In this document: in pieces, positions 44,148 through 52,337 of the stretch | Layout of the letters: every line of letters starts with the position of its first letter | Position numbering within the stretch: the stretch's first letter is position 1 | Source of the DNA: CBDHFQ01 sp965262565 | GTDB taxonomy: Bacteria > Bacteroidota > Bacteroidia > J057 | DNA length: 64,000 nt | NCBI GenBank assembly: GCA_965262565.1 | Contig: CBDHFQ010000026.1 | Location: 62,001 to 126,000, forward strand | Direction of reading: 5' to 3' | Translations under genes and position numbers: made by a program | Notes under the pieces: model-generated | The model's database searches: none | The model's input: only the letters and a program-made list of their open reading frames with translations | What the model was told of the DNA's origin: nothing

Positions 44148-47100
44148 TTGAATAAGCTAAAGATTGTTATGTGCATGTTACCATCTTACGGATATATAAT
44201 TCCCTTTCCGCATTTATACATCGTATGTTTGCTCAGTGTGATGATGACGTTTATTAATGTCAACGCTCAGACTAACAAGCCATTTCCTACAGATCAGGCT
44301 GAATTTGTCGCTGCCTACACAAATGTAATAAGCAATGCCAGAGGAGAACTTGCAAGTCAGGTAGAACCTAGTTTTACCACCTTATGGAATTCGGGGAAAC
44401 TGACAGGAGAAGAAAAAACCGCTTTTATCAGCCTGGCTAATCAGATGAAACTCAAAAATTATTCTCCCTCCCCTTCCTTTGCAAATCACGCACTTACGAT
44501 GTTAAGCCTTGTAGACGAAACTAATTATGTCAAAATTCCACTGAAGGATTATTTTGAAGTGGTTAAACAATGTATTCAGGAATTAGATCAACAAAGGCTA
44601 AATGTGTTTTTTAATCACTTAAGAGATTATGTAAAAGATGGAATAACTGCAAAACATCGAAAATTCCAGTGGAATGCATCACAAGAAAATCCACAAATTT
44701 CTTTTATCAATCTCAAAGATGAAACGGAATATGCTGCTCCCGTTATCAGATTCATGGAAACAGATTTATTATACACTTCTATTCGAGACACAACCTTTAT
44801 CGAAAAAACATCTGGAGATTTCAATTTACTATCGAGGAATTTTATTGGAGACAAGGGGAAAGTAAGCTGGGCAAAAGTAGGCTTAGATCCTGAAGATGTC
44901 TATTGTGAATTCCACAGATACAAACTTAACTTCAATTACGGAGCTGTAGAAGCTGATAGTGTGGATTTTTACTACCATAGCTTGATCAATGAGCCGAAGC
45001 CGCTGGTTGGTAGATTTGTTGATGAAAATATTGGGCATGAAAGCGATAAAAATGCTGTTTTTCCCTTTTTTAAAAGTTATTCAGGCGGAGTTGTTATTGA
45101 GGAACTAATTCCCAACGTTAGGTATGAAGGAGGATTTTCTCTGAAAGGAATTCGTAAAATTGGTTCTTCATTTGATATTCTTACTGAAGTTACTCCCAGA
45201 TTATCCCGTTACAGTGGAGATCCGGAACGAGAAGATTTCTATTCTGGTTATAGTTCTAATGAATTCTATCAGGACGAAGATACAGACACAAATTTCGACG
45301 AAGATACAAGTGATGAATGGGGAACAAGTACTTCTTCATATGAAGACCCTTTTGAATCGGAGGATTCCTGGGCCTTACCGGATAAAGTAATGAAGCATAT
45401 AAAGGCGAAATTATCAATTAAGCGTAATGATGCCTATGTAATGAAACTTCAAAGTGATGAGTTCTTGATAGATGAAAAAGAACTAGTAGCAAATAATGTA
45501 GAGTCAACCGTCTATGTCACCGAGGAAGATTCTCTATATCATCCATCCATGTTTCTGAAATACACCGCTGAAGATCAAACAGCAGTTCTATCAAGACCCA
45601 AGAAAGGAACTGCCAAGAGTATCCCTTTTACAAGTTCGTACCACGAATATTACATGTATTTTGAAGCTATCACATGGAAGTTAGATACTGATGGAATCAT
45701 TTTCAGTGCATTAGTAGATAAGGAAAATAAACTATCAGCCATTGAATCTTTCGATTATTTTACCAAAGCACGTTTTGATCAATTCAAAAATATTCTCAAA
45801 GTCAACCCCATCGGAGCTATTTACAGATTTAGCCTAACGCAAAAAGATCAACCCATTTTCCCAGAAAAAATTTTGGAAGAGTTTGATTTGATCTCTCAGT
45901 TGGAGGCATTCAAAGCTGCTCTACCAGGCCTTGAAGGTTCTGGATTTATCACCTACAACAAGCAGACCTATGAAATTTATCCTCAACCCAAATTATACAA
46001 ATGGGCTAAAGCTGCCCGAGGGAAAAAGGATTATGATGCCATCCAAGTAATTACTAAAGTTGATACGGGTGCTTATGCTACCTTGAATATTCAAACTCAA
46101 GATATTAGACTCAGAGGAGTACCATATTTTTCCCTTAGCGATTCTCAATATGTACAGGTAGTTCCGATGGAAGGTGAAGTATTAGTCCAGGAAAACCGCA
46201 ATTTGCTTTTTGCTGGAGCAGTGGCTAGTGGTAAGCTGAATATTTATGCTAATGATGAAGATAACAGACCTCGATTCACTTTTGATTATGAAAATTTTCA
46301 AATCAATTGTGATTCTCTGGACTCCATACGTTTTGTCTTGGTTAGGAACCCAGGGTCAGGATATGAGCCCTCTCCATTGGAACGAGCTCTAAGTACCACA
46401 GTCTTTGAAAATGTAACTGGAAAACTTCATATTGATGACCCCGGAAATAAAAGTGGAAAAGAACCCCATCCAGAATATCCAGTATTTGATAGCTACTCTT
46501 CTTCCTATTTATATTGGGACAAACCTCATATTCAAAACGGGGTCTATGACAAGGATAAGTTATATTTTTCTGTAGATCCATTTGTTCTGGACAGCCTGGA
46601 AAATTTCGATAATCAGGGAATCACCTTTGATGGTAATTTTTTCTCCTCAAATATATTTCCTGAATTCCGTCAAACGCTTACTGTGATGCCGGATTTTACA
46701 CTAGGCTTCGTCCAGGAAACTCCAGAGGAGGGATATAATGTTTTTGACTATAAAGGCAAATATTACAATGAAATATATCTCGATGGAAGTGGCTTACACG
46801 GAAGGGGTAAATTAGAGCACCTGGATGCTACTATTTCCAGTGATACTTTTACTTTTCATTTTGATTCAGTAATGGCGGTCGTTGATACTTTTTTTCTGCC
46901 AGCTAGCTATAGAAATCCTCAGGTAGATGCCACCATTAGTAATTATGTTTGGTACACAAAAGAGGATCGCATTTTACTAGCTTCATCTCCAGAAAATCCT
47001 ATTTCTATTTTTGATGGAGAAGCTGAATTCGATGGGAAATTGTTTTTATCGAGAGACGGCCTGGTAGGTGACGGAAGTATAACTGTAGGACAAGTCAGAA

Positions 47101-48965
47101 TTTCAAGCGATAGTATCGTATTCAGGGATAGAGATTTTGAAGCTGATGCAAGTGAATTTGCCATAGTCGACAGTATAGATCGTGAAAGCATACATTTTCA
47201 AGCACAAAACGTAGATATTGACTTCGATCTGTCCAGAAGGGAAACCCGCTTTAAGAGTAGAGAAATTGGTAAACCTAACGGTGCATTCCCATTACACAAT
47301 TATCTCACTACGCTTACTACAGGAGAGTATGATATGACCTCCCAGGAATTAGTCATAGAAAAAACCAGTGATTCGCTGGCGAACAATTATTTTATTTCTA
47401 CTAATGAGCCTGGAGATAGCATTAAATTCGCAGCTAATGAAGCCCACTACAATGTACAGACCCGGGAAATTCAAATTGACAATGTACCTGCTATTTTCAT
47501 CGCTGATGCGTTAATCACTCCTCCAAATTCCGAACTTACAGTAGAAGAAACTGGAACAATCCGATCTTTTGAAAGTGCTACTATAGAGGCTGACGCAGAA
47601 TCCAGACTCCACAAAATTTACGATGCTACAGTAGAAATTTACTCCGGAAGTGATTATTCGGGTTCAGGTAAATACGATTATATAGAGGTAAATGGAAAAC
47701 CTCAATATATTCTTTTCGAGGATATACTGGTAAATTCAGATACGATTACAACAGCTACGGGAGAAATTACTGAAGAACAAGCCTTTTATCTAACAGATAG
47801 AATATTGTTTAGGGGTACAGCACAGCTTGATGCGTCTGAAAAGTTTCTCACTTTTGAAGGGGATGTACGGGTAGAATCTGAAAATCCTGTGTTTCGCGAT
47901 AATTGGTTACCTTTTAAGAGAACAGTAGTTAATCCTGACTCTGTTTTCGTACCTATCCCCGATAATCTGGAAAATGATTTTGGAGAAGAACTTACTGTAG
48001 GACTTTATCTTATTCCTCAGGATAATATTTTCTATTCTAACTTCTTACAGGCAAAAACGGATCTTGAGGATAAAGAAATACTTAGTGCATATGGCGGGTT
48101 GACCTTAGATAGAAAAAGTCAAGAATTTATTATCAGTACAGAGGAAAAAATTAAAGGAGCAACCTATAAAGGTTCTTCTGTCGCTTTCAATGATGAAACG
48201 AATATCGTCTCTTCTTCAGGATTTATCGACTTCCCCTATAAATTGAATGATAAAACAGTCACCATTGATTTAGCAGGTACCTGGACAGATAATGTTAATG
48301 AAGAAGCTGTTTCTACCGACCTACTAATGTCCCTCAACTTCGATTTAATCCCGGAGGAGCCTATAGAGAAAGTCGTTGAGAATTTCAGATTCTTAACGAC
48401 ATCTAATAATGACATTGATTTCCTTCAAAAGTCATTCTTATCTAATGTGTCAGAAATTCTTGATAAAAATAATAACTCTGATAAAGAGACTCAAAAATTT
48501 GAGGAAATTGCAAAGAGAGCTATGGTATATACCGATATAGACCTGGCAGAAAGATTGGGCAGTACACTGCTTCTGTCAGGTGTTGATTTTTCTTATGATG
48601 AAGAAGAAGGCGTATTATATCACAATGGAGAACTCGATTTAATAGGAATTCAGGCCAAAAACATTAACAAAAAAGTTAATGGGTTAATTTTATATGAATT
48701 AGGTAGCGCTTCTGAATTAGAGGGAACTATACCTGATATTTTAACAATTTATTTAGAAGTCGATGAATTTAATTGGATTTATTTCCACATAGAAGGTGAA
48801 ATCATAAAGACTTTTTCTACTTTTTATGACGACTATAATTATCCATTACAGGCTGAAGTTGATAAACGTAAAAAGAATGAAGGTCCAAGATTTGAAATGG
48901 CTACAGAAGATGAAGTGGATATATTCAAACAAAACCTTAAATCAAAGTACGGAAATAAAGAGTAG
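44148..48965 (+). CDS. Very large secreted protein of unknown function
   Basis: 1,605 residues from a TTG at 44148. The TTG gives a charged n-region (MNKLKIVM) before a hydrophobic stretch ending in INVNAQ; the ATG at 44169 is the alternative and gives no charge. I do not recognise a family. The sequence is beta-rich and modular, with repeated G-x-(A/G)-x-(L/I) strands like FEGDVRVESENP and LDGSGLHGRGKLE. A low-complexity acidic patch lies at about 370-410 (Asp/Glu/Ser-rich). No membrane helix is seen after the signal, and no C-terminal sorting domain. It is followed by the DUF3738-like gene, whose start overlaps it. Confidence 0.85.
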   Translation: MNKLKIVMCMLPSYGYIIPFPHLYIVCLLSVMMTFINVNAQTNKPFPTDQAEFVAAYTNVISNARGELASQVEPSFTTLWNSGKLTGEEKTAFISLANQMKLKNYSPSPSFANHALTMLSLVDETNYVKIPLKDYFEVVKQCIQELDQQRLNVFFNHLRDYVKDGITAKHRKFQWNASQENPQISFINLKDETEYAAPVIRFMETDLLYTSIRDTTFIEKTSGDFNLLSRNFIGDKGKVSWAKVGLDPEDVYCEFHRYKLNFNYGAVEADSVDFYYHSLINEPKPLVGRFVDENIGHESDKNAVFPFFKSYSGGVVIEELIPNVRYEGGFSLKGIRKIGSSFDILTEVTPRLSRYSGDPEREDFYSGYSSNEFYQDEDTDTNFDEDTSDEWGTSTSSYEDPFESEDSWALPDKVMKHIKAKLSIKRNDAYVMKLQSDEFLIDEKELVANNVESTVYVTEEDSLYHPSMFLKYTAEDQTAVLSRPKKGTAKSIPFTSSYHEYYMYFEAITWKLDTDGIIFSALVDKENKLSAIESFDYFTKARFDQFKNILKVNPIGAIYRFSLTQKDQPIFPEKILEEFDLISQLEAFKAALPGLEGSGFITYNKQTYEIYPQPKLYKWAKAARGKKDYDAIQVITKVDTGAYATLNIQTQDIRLRGVPYFSLSDSQYVQVVPMEGEVLVQENRNLLFAGAVASGKLNIYANDEDNRPRFTFDYENFQINCDSLDSIRFVLVRNPGSGYEPSPLERALSTTVFENVTGKLHIDDPGNKSGKEPHPEYPVFDSYSSSYLYWDKPHIQNGVYDKDKLYFSVDPFVLDSLENFDNQGITFDGNFFSSNIFPEFRQTLTVMPDFTLGFVQETPEEGYNVFDYKGKYYNEIYLDGSGLHGRGKLEHLDATISSDTFTFHFDSVMAVVDTFFLPASYRNPQVDATISNYVWYTKEDRILLASSPENPISIFDGEAEFDGKLFLSRDGLVGDGSITVGQVRISSDSIVFRDRDFEADASEFAIVDSIDRESIHFQAQNVDIDFDLSRRETRFKSREIGKPNGAFPLHNYLTTLTTGEYDMTSQELVIEKTSDSLANNYFISTNEPGDSIKFAANEAHYNVQTREIQIDNVPAIFIADALITPPNSELTVEETGTIRSFESATIEADAESRLHKIYDATVEIYSGSDYSGSGKYDYIEVNGKPQYILFEDILVNSDTITTATGEITEEQAFYLTDRILFRGTAQLDASEKFLTFEGDVRVESENPVFRDNWLPFKRTVVNPDSVFVPIPDNLENDFGEELTVGLYLIPQDNIFYSNFLQAKTDLEDKEILSAYGGLTLDRKSQEFIISTEEKIKGATYKGSSVAFNDETNIVSSSGFIDFPYKLNDKTVTIDLAGTWTDNVNEEAVSTDLLMSLNFDLIPEEPIEKVVENFRFLTTSNNDIDFLQKSFLSNVSEILDKNNNSDKETQKFEEIAKRAMVYTDIDLAERLGSTLLLSGVDFSYDEEEGVLYHNGELDLIGIQAKNINKKVNGLILYELGSASELEGTIPDILTIYLEVDEFNWIYFHIEGEIIKTFSTFYDDYNYPLQAEVDKRKKNEGPRFEMATEDEVDIFKQNLKSKYGNKE

Positions 48966-49680
48966 GTTCAATTTACCTATACATCTCAATGAATTATTTT
49001 TCTTAATTCTTGTGATGGGCTCGTTAATCCAGTTTTCTCTCAAAGCAAAAACAGAGGGGGTGCGCGATGCCAAAAAATATGAGTTAATCATTGAGGAGAT
49101 TCTGGAGCCTGAAGCGAACACCAGATTAGAAACAGACCAATCTTTAACATATAATGGATATAGTTTAACTGAGTTCATCGCTATCCTGAAGGGAGTGGTT
49201 AGTGAGAGGGTAGTAATGGAAGGCTCAGAATACGATCCAGTGTTGTATATATACTTCAGCTCGGAAAAACTTAGCCTGGAGGATGGTAAGGCCATTATAA
49301 TGAAAAAACTGGCTCGAAAATACCATTTTGACTTAATCGAACAGGTGTACGCTGATGAAGTGTGGGTATTGCACTTAGATGATCCCCAAATATTAGAGCA
49401 GTCTAGATATATTGGAACAATGGATCAATTAGAATCATCTGTAGGGATTTCGAGAGGGTCATTAAAAGCCCAGAAGATACAATTATCGGACTTAGCATAT
49501 CATATTGAGGAAGCATTATCGGAAATTGTAATTGACGAAACCCAGGTGAAAGATCGGTTTAGCTTTAGAATAGATTGGGGACCTGGAGATATGATTCATC
49601 AATCCCTGAAAAAAACCTTAGGACTTCTGTTAGTTAAGGAGGAAAAATCTGTCCTAAAACAGGTGATTCTCGTAAAATGA
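48910..49680 (+). CDS. DUF3738-like (TIGR03435-type) secreted protein
   Basis: The frame is open from 48826, well inside the previous gene. I choose the ATG at 48910 (56-base overlap) because the hydrophobic stretch LNELFFLILVMGSLIQFSL must be included to give an export signal; the ATG at 49015 cuts it in half. Length is 256 residues. The C-terminus, FRIDWGPGDMIHQSLKKTLG followed by LLLVKEEKSVLKQVILVK, matches the ending of the soil-associated TIGR03435/DUF3738 family. That family is known from Acidobacteria and Bacteroidota with no fixed function. It lies on the same strand as the large gene, so co-expression is likely. Confidence 0.6.
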   Translation: MKWIYSNKTLNQSTEIKSRFNLPIHLNELFFLILVMGSLIQFSLKAKTEGVRDAKKYELIIEEILEPEANTRLETDQSLTYNGYSLTEFIAILKGVVSERVVMEGSEYDPVLYIYFSSEKLSLEDGKAIIMKKLARKYHFDLIEQVYADEVWVLHLDDPQILEQSRYIGTMDQLESSVGISRGSLKAQKIQLSDLAYHIEEALSEIVIDETQVKDRFSFRIDWGPGDMIHQSLKKTLGLLLVKEEKSVLKQVILVK

Positions 49681-49694
49681 TAGAAGAGAAATTA

Positions 49695-49724
49695 TTGCCA
49701 ATTCAAAATCAATTTGTAACTTTG
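49695..49724 (+). promoter_or_regulatory. Promoter of rpsT
   Basis: TTG at 49695-49697 and TAACTTTG at 49717-49724, separated by exactly 19 bases. This is the Bacteroidota housekeeping pattern (-33 TTG, -7 TAnnTTTG). Transcription would start near 49731, about 30 bases before the rpsT ATG at 49763. It is the best-matching promoter in the window. Confidence 0.7.
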
Positions 49725-49762
49725 TGATCCAATTGAAAAAAGCATTGAATTATTATTAATAC

Positions 49763-50017
49763 ATGGCAAATCATAAATCAGCAAAGAAAAGAATCAGGCA
49801 GAATGCAAAGCGCAAGCTGAGAAATCGTCATAGAAAGGTAGAAATGCGTTCTAAAGTGAAAGAACTTAGAGCGATGACTGATAAGACGGAAGCTGAAAAG
49901 CTGTTACCTGAGGTTATTAAAACTATAGATAAATCTGCACAAAAGAATATTATCCATAAAAATACAGCGGCAAACATGGTTAGTAAACTTACCAAATTTG
50001 TAAACGCTATGTCTTAA
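49763..50017 (+). CDS. rpsT: 30S ribosomal protein S20
   Basis: 84 residues. S20 is a helical bundle that binds the body of 16S rRNA early in assembly. MANHKSAKKRIRQNAKRKLR is the classic start and KNIIHKNTAANMVSKLTKFV the conserved end (about 62-81). It is far from the ribosomal super-cluster, as S20 usually is. Confidence 0.98.
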   Translation: MANHKSAKKRIRQNAKRKLRNRHRKVEMRSKVKELRAMTDKTEAEKLLPEVIKTIDKSAQKNIIHKNTAANMVSKLTKFVNAMS

Positions 50018-50100
50018 CGTGGTTTCACGGCTATATTGTCCCTCCTAGTCATCTGACTTTTATTCTTTTATACCATTCCTATTTGTATATAATGCCTACT

Positions 50101-50117
50101 ATAGGGTTTTTCCCTAT
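50101..50117 (+). terminator. Possible weak terminator after rpsT
   Basis: ATAGGG and CCCTAT (6 bp) around a TTTTT loop, then TTATTATTTCC. The stem is short and the tail imperfect. It is the only candidate between rpsT and radC. Confidence 0.35.
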
Positions 50118-50175
50118 TTATTATTTCCTCTATAACTACATAGCTTCTTTTGAAATTACTTTTCAATAAGAATCT

Positions 50176-50865
50176 ATGAAACCATATAAAAGCCAATCCA
50201 TAAAACACTGGGCTGTAGAAGATAGGCCCAGAGAAAAATTAGTCCAAAGAGGAATATCCTCTTTAACTGATGCAGAAGTGCTTGCCATCATCTTAGGAAA
50301 CGGTACGAAAAATAAATCTGCTTTGGGTTTGGCAAGAGATATATTGACAGAAGTAGGGGGATTACATTTATTAGCAAGATCGGGGCTCAAAGAGCTAACA
50401 AGTATTAAAGGTATAGGCCAAGCTAAAGCCTTAACGATCATATCTGCATTCGAGCTTGGGAGAAGAAAACACTTGTCGGAAAAAAAGGAACTCAAATTTA
50501 CCGAATCCAAGATAGTAGCACAATATCTTATTCCCATCATGAGTGATCTTGAGGTAGAAATATTTTACGTATTATTTCTCAACAGAAACAATGTTATCAA
50601 AAGTGAAAAAATGATATTTAAAGGCGGCGTAAATTCGACCGTAGTGGATACCAAAGTCATTTTTCGAGAAGCTATCCTTCAATTAGCCAGCGGAATTATT
50701 TTAGCTCATAATCATCCTTCTGGAAACCCCAAACCAAGTAAAATGGACATAAATACTACTAAAATACTCCAAAAAGGATCAGAATTTTTTGATATAGTTG
50801 TTTTAGATCATATCATTATTGCCCATAATCATTATTACTCCTTTGCAGATGAGGGTATCCTTTAA
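50176..50865 (+). CDS. radC: RadC family MPN+/JAB protein
   Basis: 229 residues. A helix-hairpin-helix pair lies near 65-95 (LTSIKGIGQAKALTI), and the JAB/MPN+ metal site is complete: H178, H180, S182 and D191 in AHNHPSGNPKPSKMD. Despite the name, a role in DNA repair is not well supported; a metal-dependent hydrolase activity is likely. A short spacing of six bases separates its stop from the ATG at 50872 upstream of the next gene. Confidence 0.95.
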   Translation: MKPYKSQSIKHWAVEDRPREKLVQRGISSLTDAEVLAIILGNGTKNKSALGLARDILTEVGGLHLLARSGLKELTSIKGIGQAKALTIISAFELGRRKHLSEKKELKFTESKIVAQYLIPIMSDLEVEIFYVLFLNRNNVIKSEKMIFKGGVNSTVVDTKVIFREAILQLASGIILAHNHPSGNPKPSKMDINTTKILQKGSEFFDIVVLDHIIIAHNHYYSFADEGIL

Positions 50866-50921
50866 TTAATAATGCCATCGGAAAGAATGGACTTATTTTA
50901 GTAGCAGCACTGGATTGGGGA

Positions 50922-51989
50922 TTGGGACACGCCACGAGATGTGTTCCCATCATTCAAGACTTGTTAGACTTACACCAGTCAGTAATATTAGCTGGTAGCG
51001 GCGCTTCACTGCATTGGCTCACTCAGCAATACCCAGCCCTTCCTTTCATTAGTTTACCGGCTTATAATATTTCCTACAGCCATAGCCGAACGCAAGTATT
51101 TGCTATGTGTTTTCAGATGCCCAGAATATTAAACGTCATTGAAAAAGAACATCGACTTCTTACAAATCAGATAGCCCAAAAAGACATTATAGCGATCATT
51201 TCCGACCATCGTTATGGCTTGTATCATCCCCAGGTTCCGAGCATATTTGTAGCTCATCAACTTAATATCCAACTCCCTTTTCCACTCAATAAGTTACAAC
51301 GCCAATTCTATCACTTCCACCTTCGCCAACTTAAGTATTTTCACCAAATCTGGATCCCCGACTCTCCTAAGGAGCCTAATTTATCTGGGGATTTATCACA
51401 TGTTCCTTCTTTACCAAAAAAAGCTAAGTTTATAGGTCCATTGTCCAGATTTGAACAAAAGATCCAAGTTCCCAGTAATTCCAGATGGGCAGATACTTTT
51501 CTGGCTATTATCCTTTCAGGGCCAGAACCTCAGCGTAGCATACTTGAATCGATGTTGGTAAAACAACTTGCCTCACTTTCTATCCAAACCGTTATTGTCC
51601 AGGGAAAACCCGAATCTTCTTATGTTTTAAAAAATGGCCACTTAAGTATGTATTCTTCTTTACCTTCAGAGGAATTATACCATCTGTTGACTTCCGCATC
51701 GGTTGTCCTATCCAGACCTGGCTATAGCAGTATTATGGATTATGCCGCCTTAGGATTACCCCAGGTAATCCTGGTCCCAACTCCCGGGCAAACAGAACAA
51801 TTATATCTCGCCCGATATTTTCAGTCTTTCCGTGTGGCGCTTTATCAGCCTCAACACAAGTTGCGGTTAAAGGATGCTCTGAATAATATACAGTGGTATT
51901 CCGGATTTAAACATTGGCATAAAAACACTTCCTATCAGCAGCTTAGAAAAAAAGCTATATCTGAACTATTGGACCAAATTAAAACTTAA
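50922..51989 (+). CDS. MurG-like GT-B glycosyltransferase, 5' end uncertain
   Basis: The first standard start in frame is a TTG at 50922, but the reading frame runs on upstream and encodes LILVAALDWGLGHATRCV, which is the family's N-terminal glycine-rich strand, so coding must start earlier. The nearest upstream ATG (50872) is one frame off and hits a stop at 50899. Rejoining by one added base around 50886 would give MPSERNGLILVAALDW. The C-terminal half holds SRPGYSSIMDYAALGLPQVI, the UDP-sugar-binding region of family-28-like enzymes. Donor and acceptor are unknown. Confidence 0.7.
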   Translation: MGHATRCVPIIQDLLDLHQSVILAGSGASLHWLTQQYPALPFISLPAYNISYSHSRTQVFAMCFQMPRILNVIEKEHRLLTNQIAQKDIIAIISDHRYGLYHPQVPSIFVAHQLNIQLPFPLNKLQRQFYHFHLRQLKYFHQIWIPDSPKEPNLSGDLSHVPSLPKKAKFIGPLSRFEQKIQVPSNSRWADTFLAIILSGPEPQRSILESMLVKQLASLSIQTVIVQGKPESSYVLKNGHLSMYSSLPSEELYHLLTSASVVLSRPGYSSIMDYAALGLPQVILVPTPGQTEQLYLARYFQSFRVALYQPQHKLRLKDALNNIQWYSGFKHWHKNTSYQQLRKKAISELLDQIKT

Positions 51990-52104
51990 TCAAACTTTTT
52001 TTGCCTCTCTTAACATCTGATAGATTTCCGTCAGCCTTGGATGAAATGATTTAAGTCACTGGATCGTTTGATGATCCTCATGTTAAAAACACACCAGTGT
52101 ACAT

Positions 52105-52326
52105 ATGTTTGACATATTAATTCATCCGTATATGTATGCCATTTTTGTTTTAATCGGAATAAGTCTCATTGTCGCTTTAGGTTTCCTATTTGCCTTTTTG
52201 TGGGCGGTAAATAGCGGACAATATGAAGACACTTACACCCCGTCTGTTCGAATGTTGTTCGAAGAATCAGAAACACAAAAACGAGAAAGCGGCACAACAC
52301 CTTTAAACGCATCGAAAAGTAATTAA
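52105..52326 (+). CDS. ccoS: cbb3 oxidase assembly protein CcoS
   Basis: 73 residues. One membrane helix (IFVLIGISLIVALGFLFAFL, 13-32) leads into WAVNSGQYED, the CcoS signature. CcoS is needed to insert haem and copper cofactors in cbb3 oxidases of proteobacteria. Its usual neighbour ccoI (copper P-type ATPase) is not present here: upstream lies an unrelated glycosyltransferase. It starts the oxidase operon, 12 bases before ccoNO. Confidence 0.88.
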   Translation: MFDILIHPYMYAIFVLIGISLIVALGFLFAFLWAVNSGQYEDTYTPSVRMLFEESETQKRESGTTPLNASKSN

Positions 52327-52337
52327 ATCCTCTATCT

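Noticed and set aside
48826..48909. Earlier ATG at 48826 for the DUF3738-like gene
   Set aside because: It would overlap the upstream gene by 140 bases and add residues without family support.
52250..52270. Short direct repeat GTTCGAA in ccoS
   Set aside because: Two chance copies inside a coding region, with no wider pattern.
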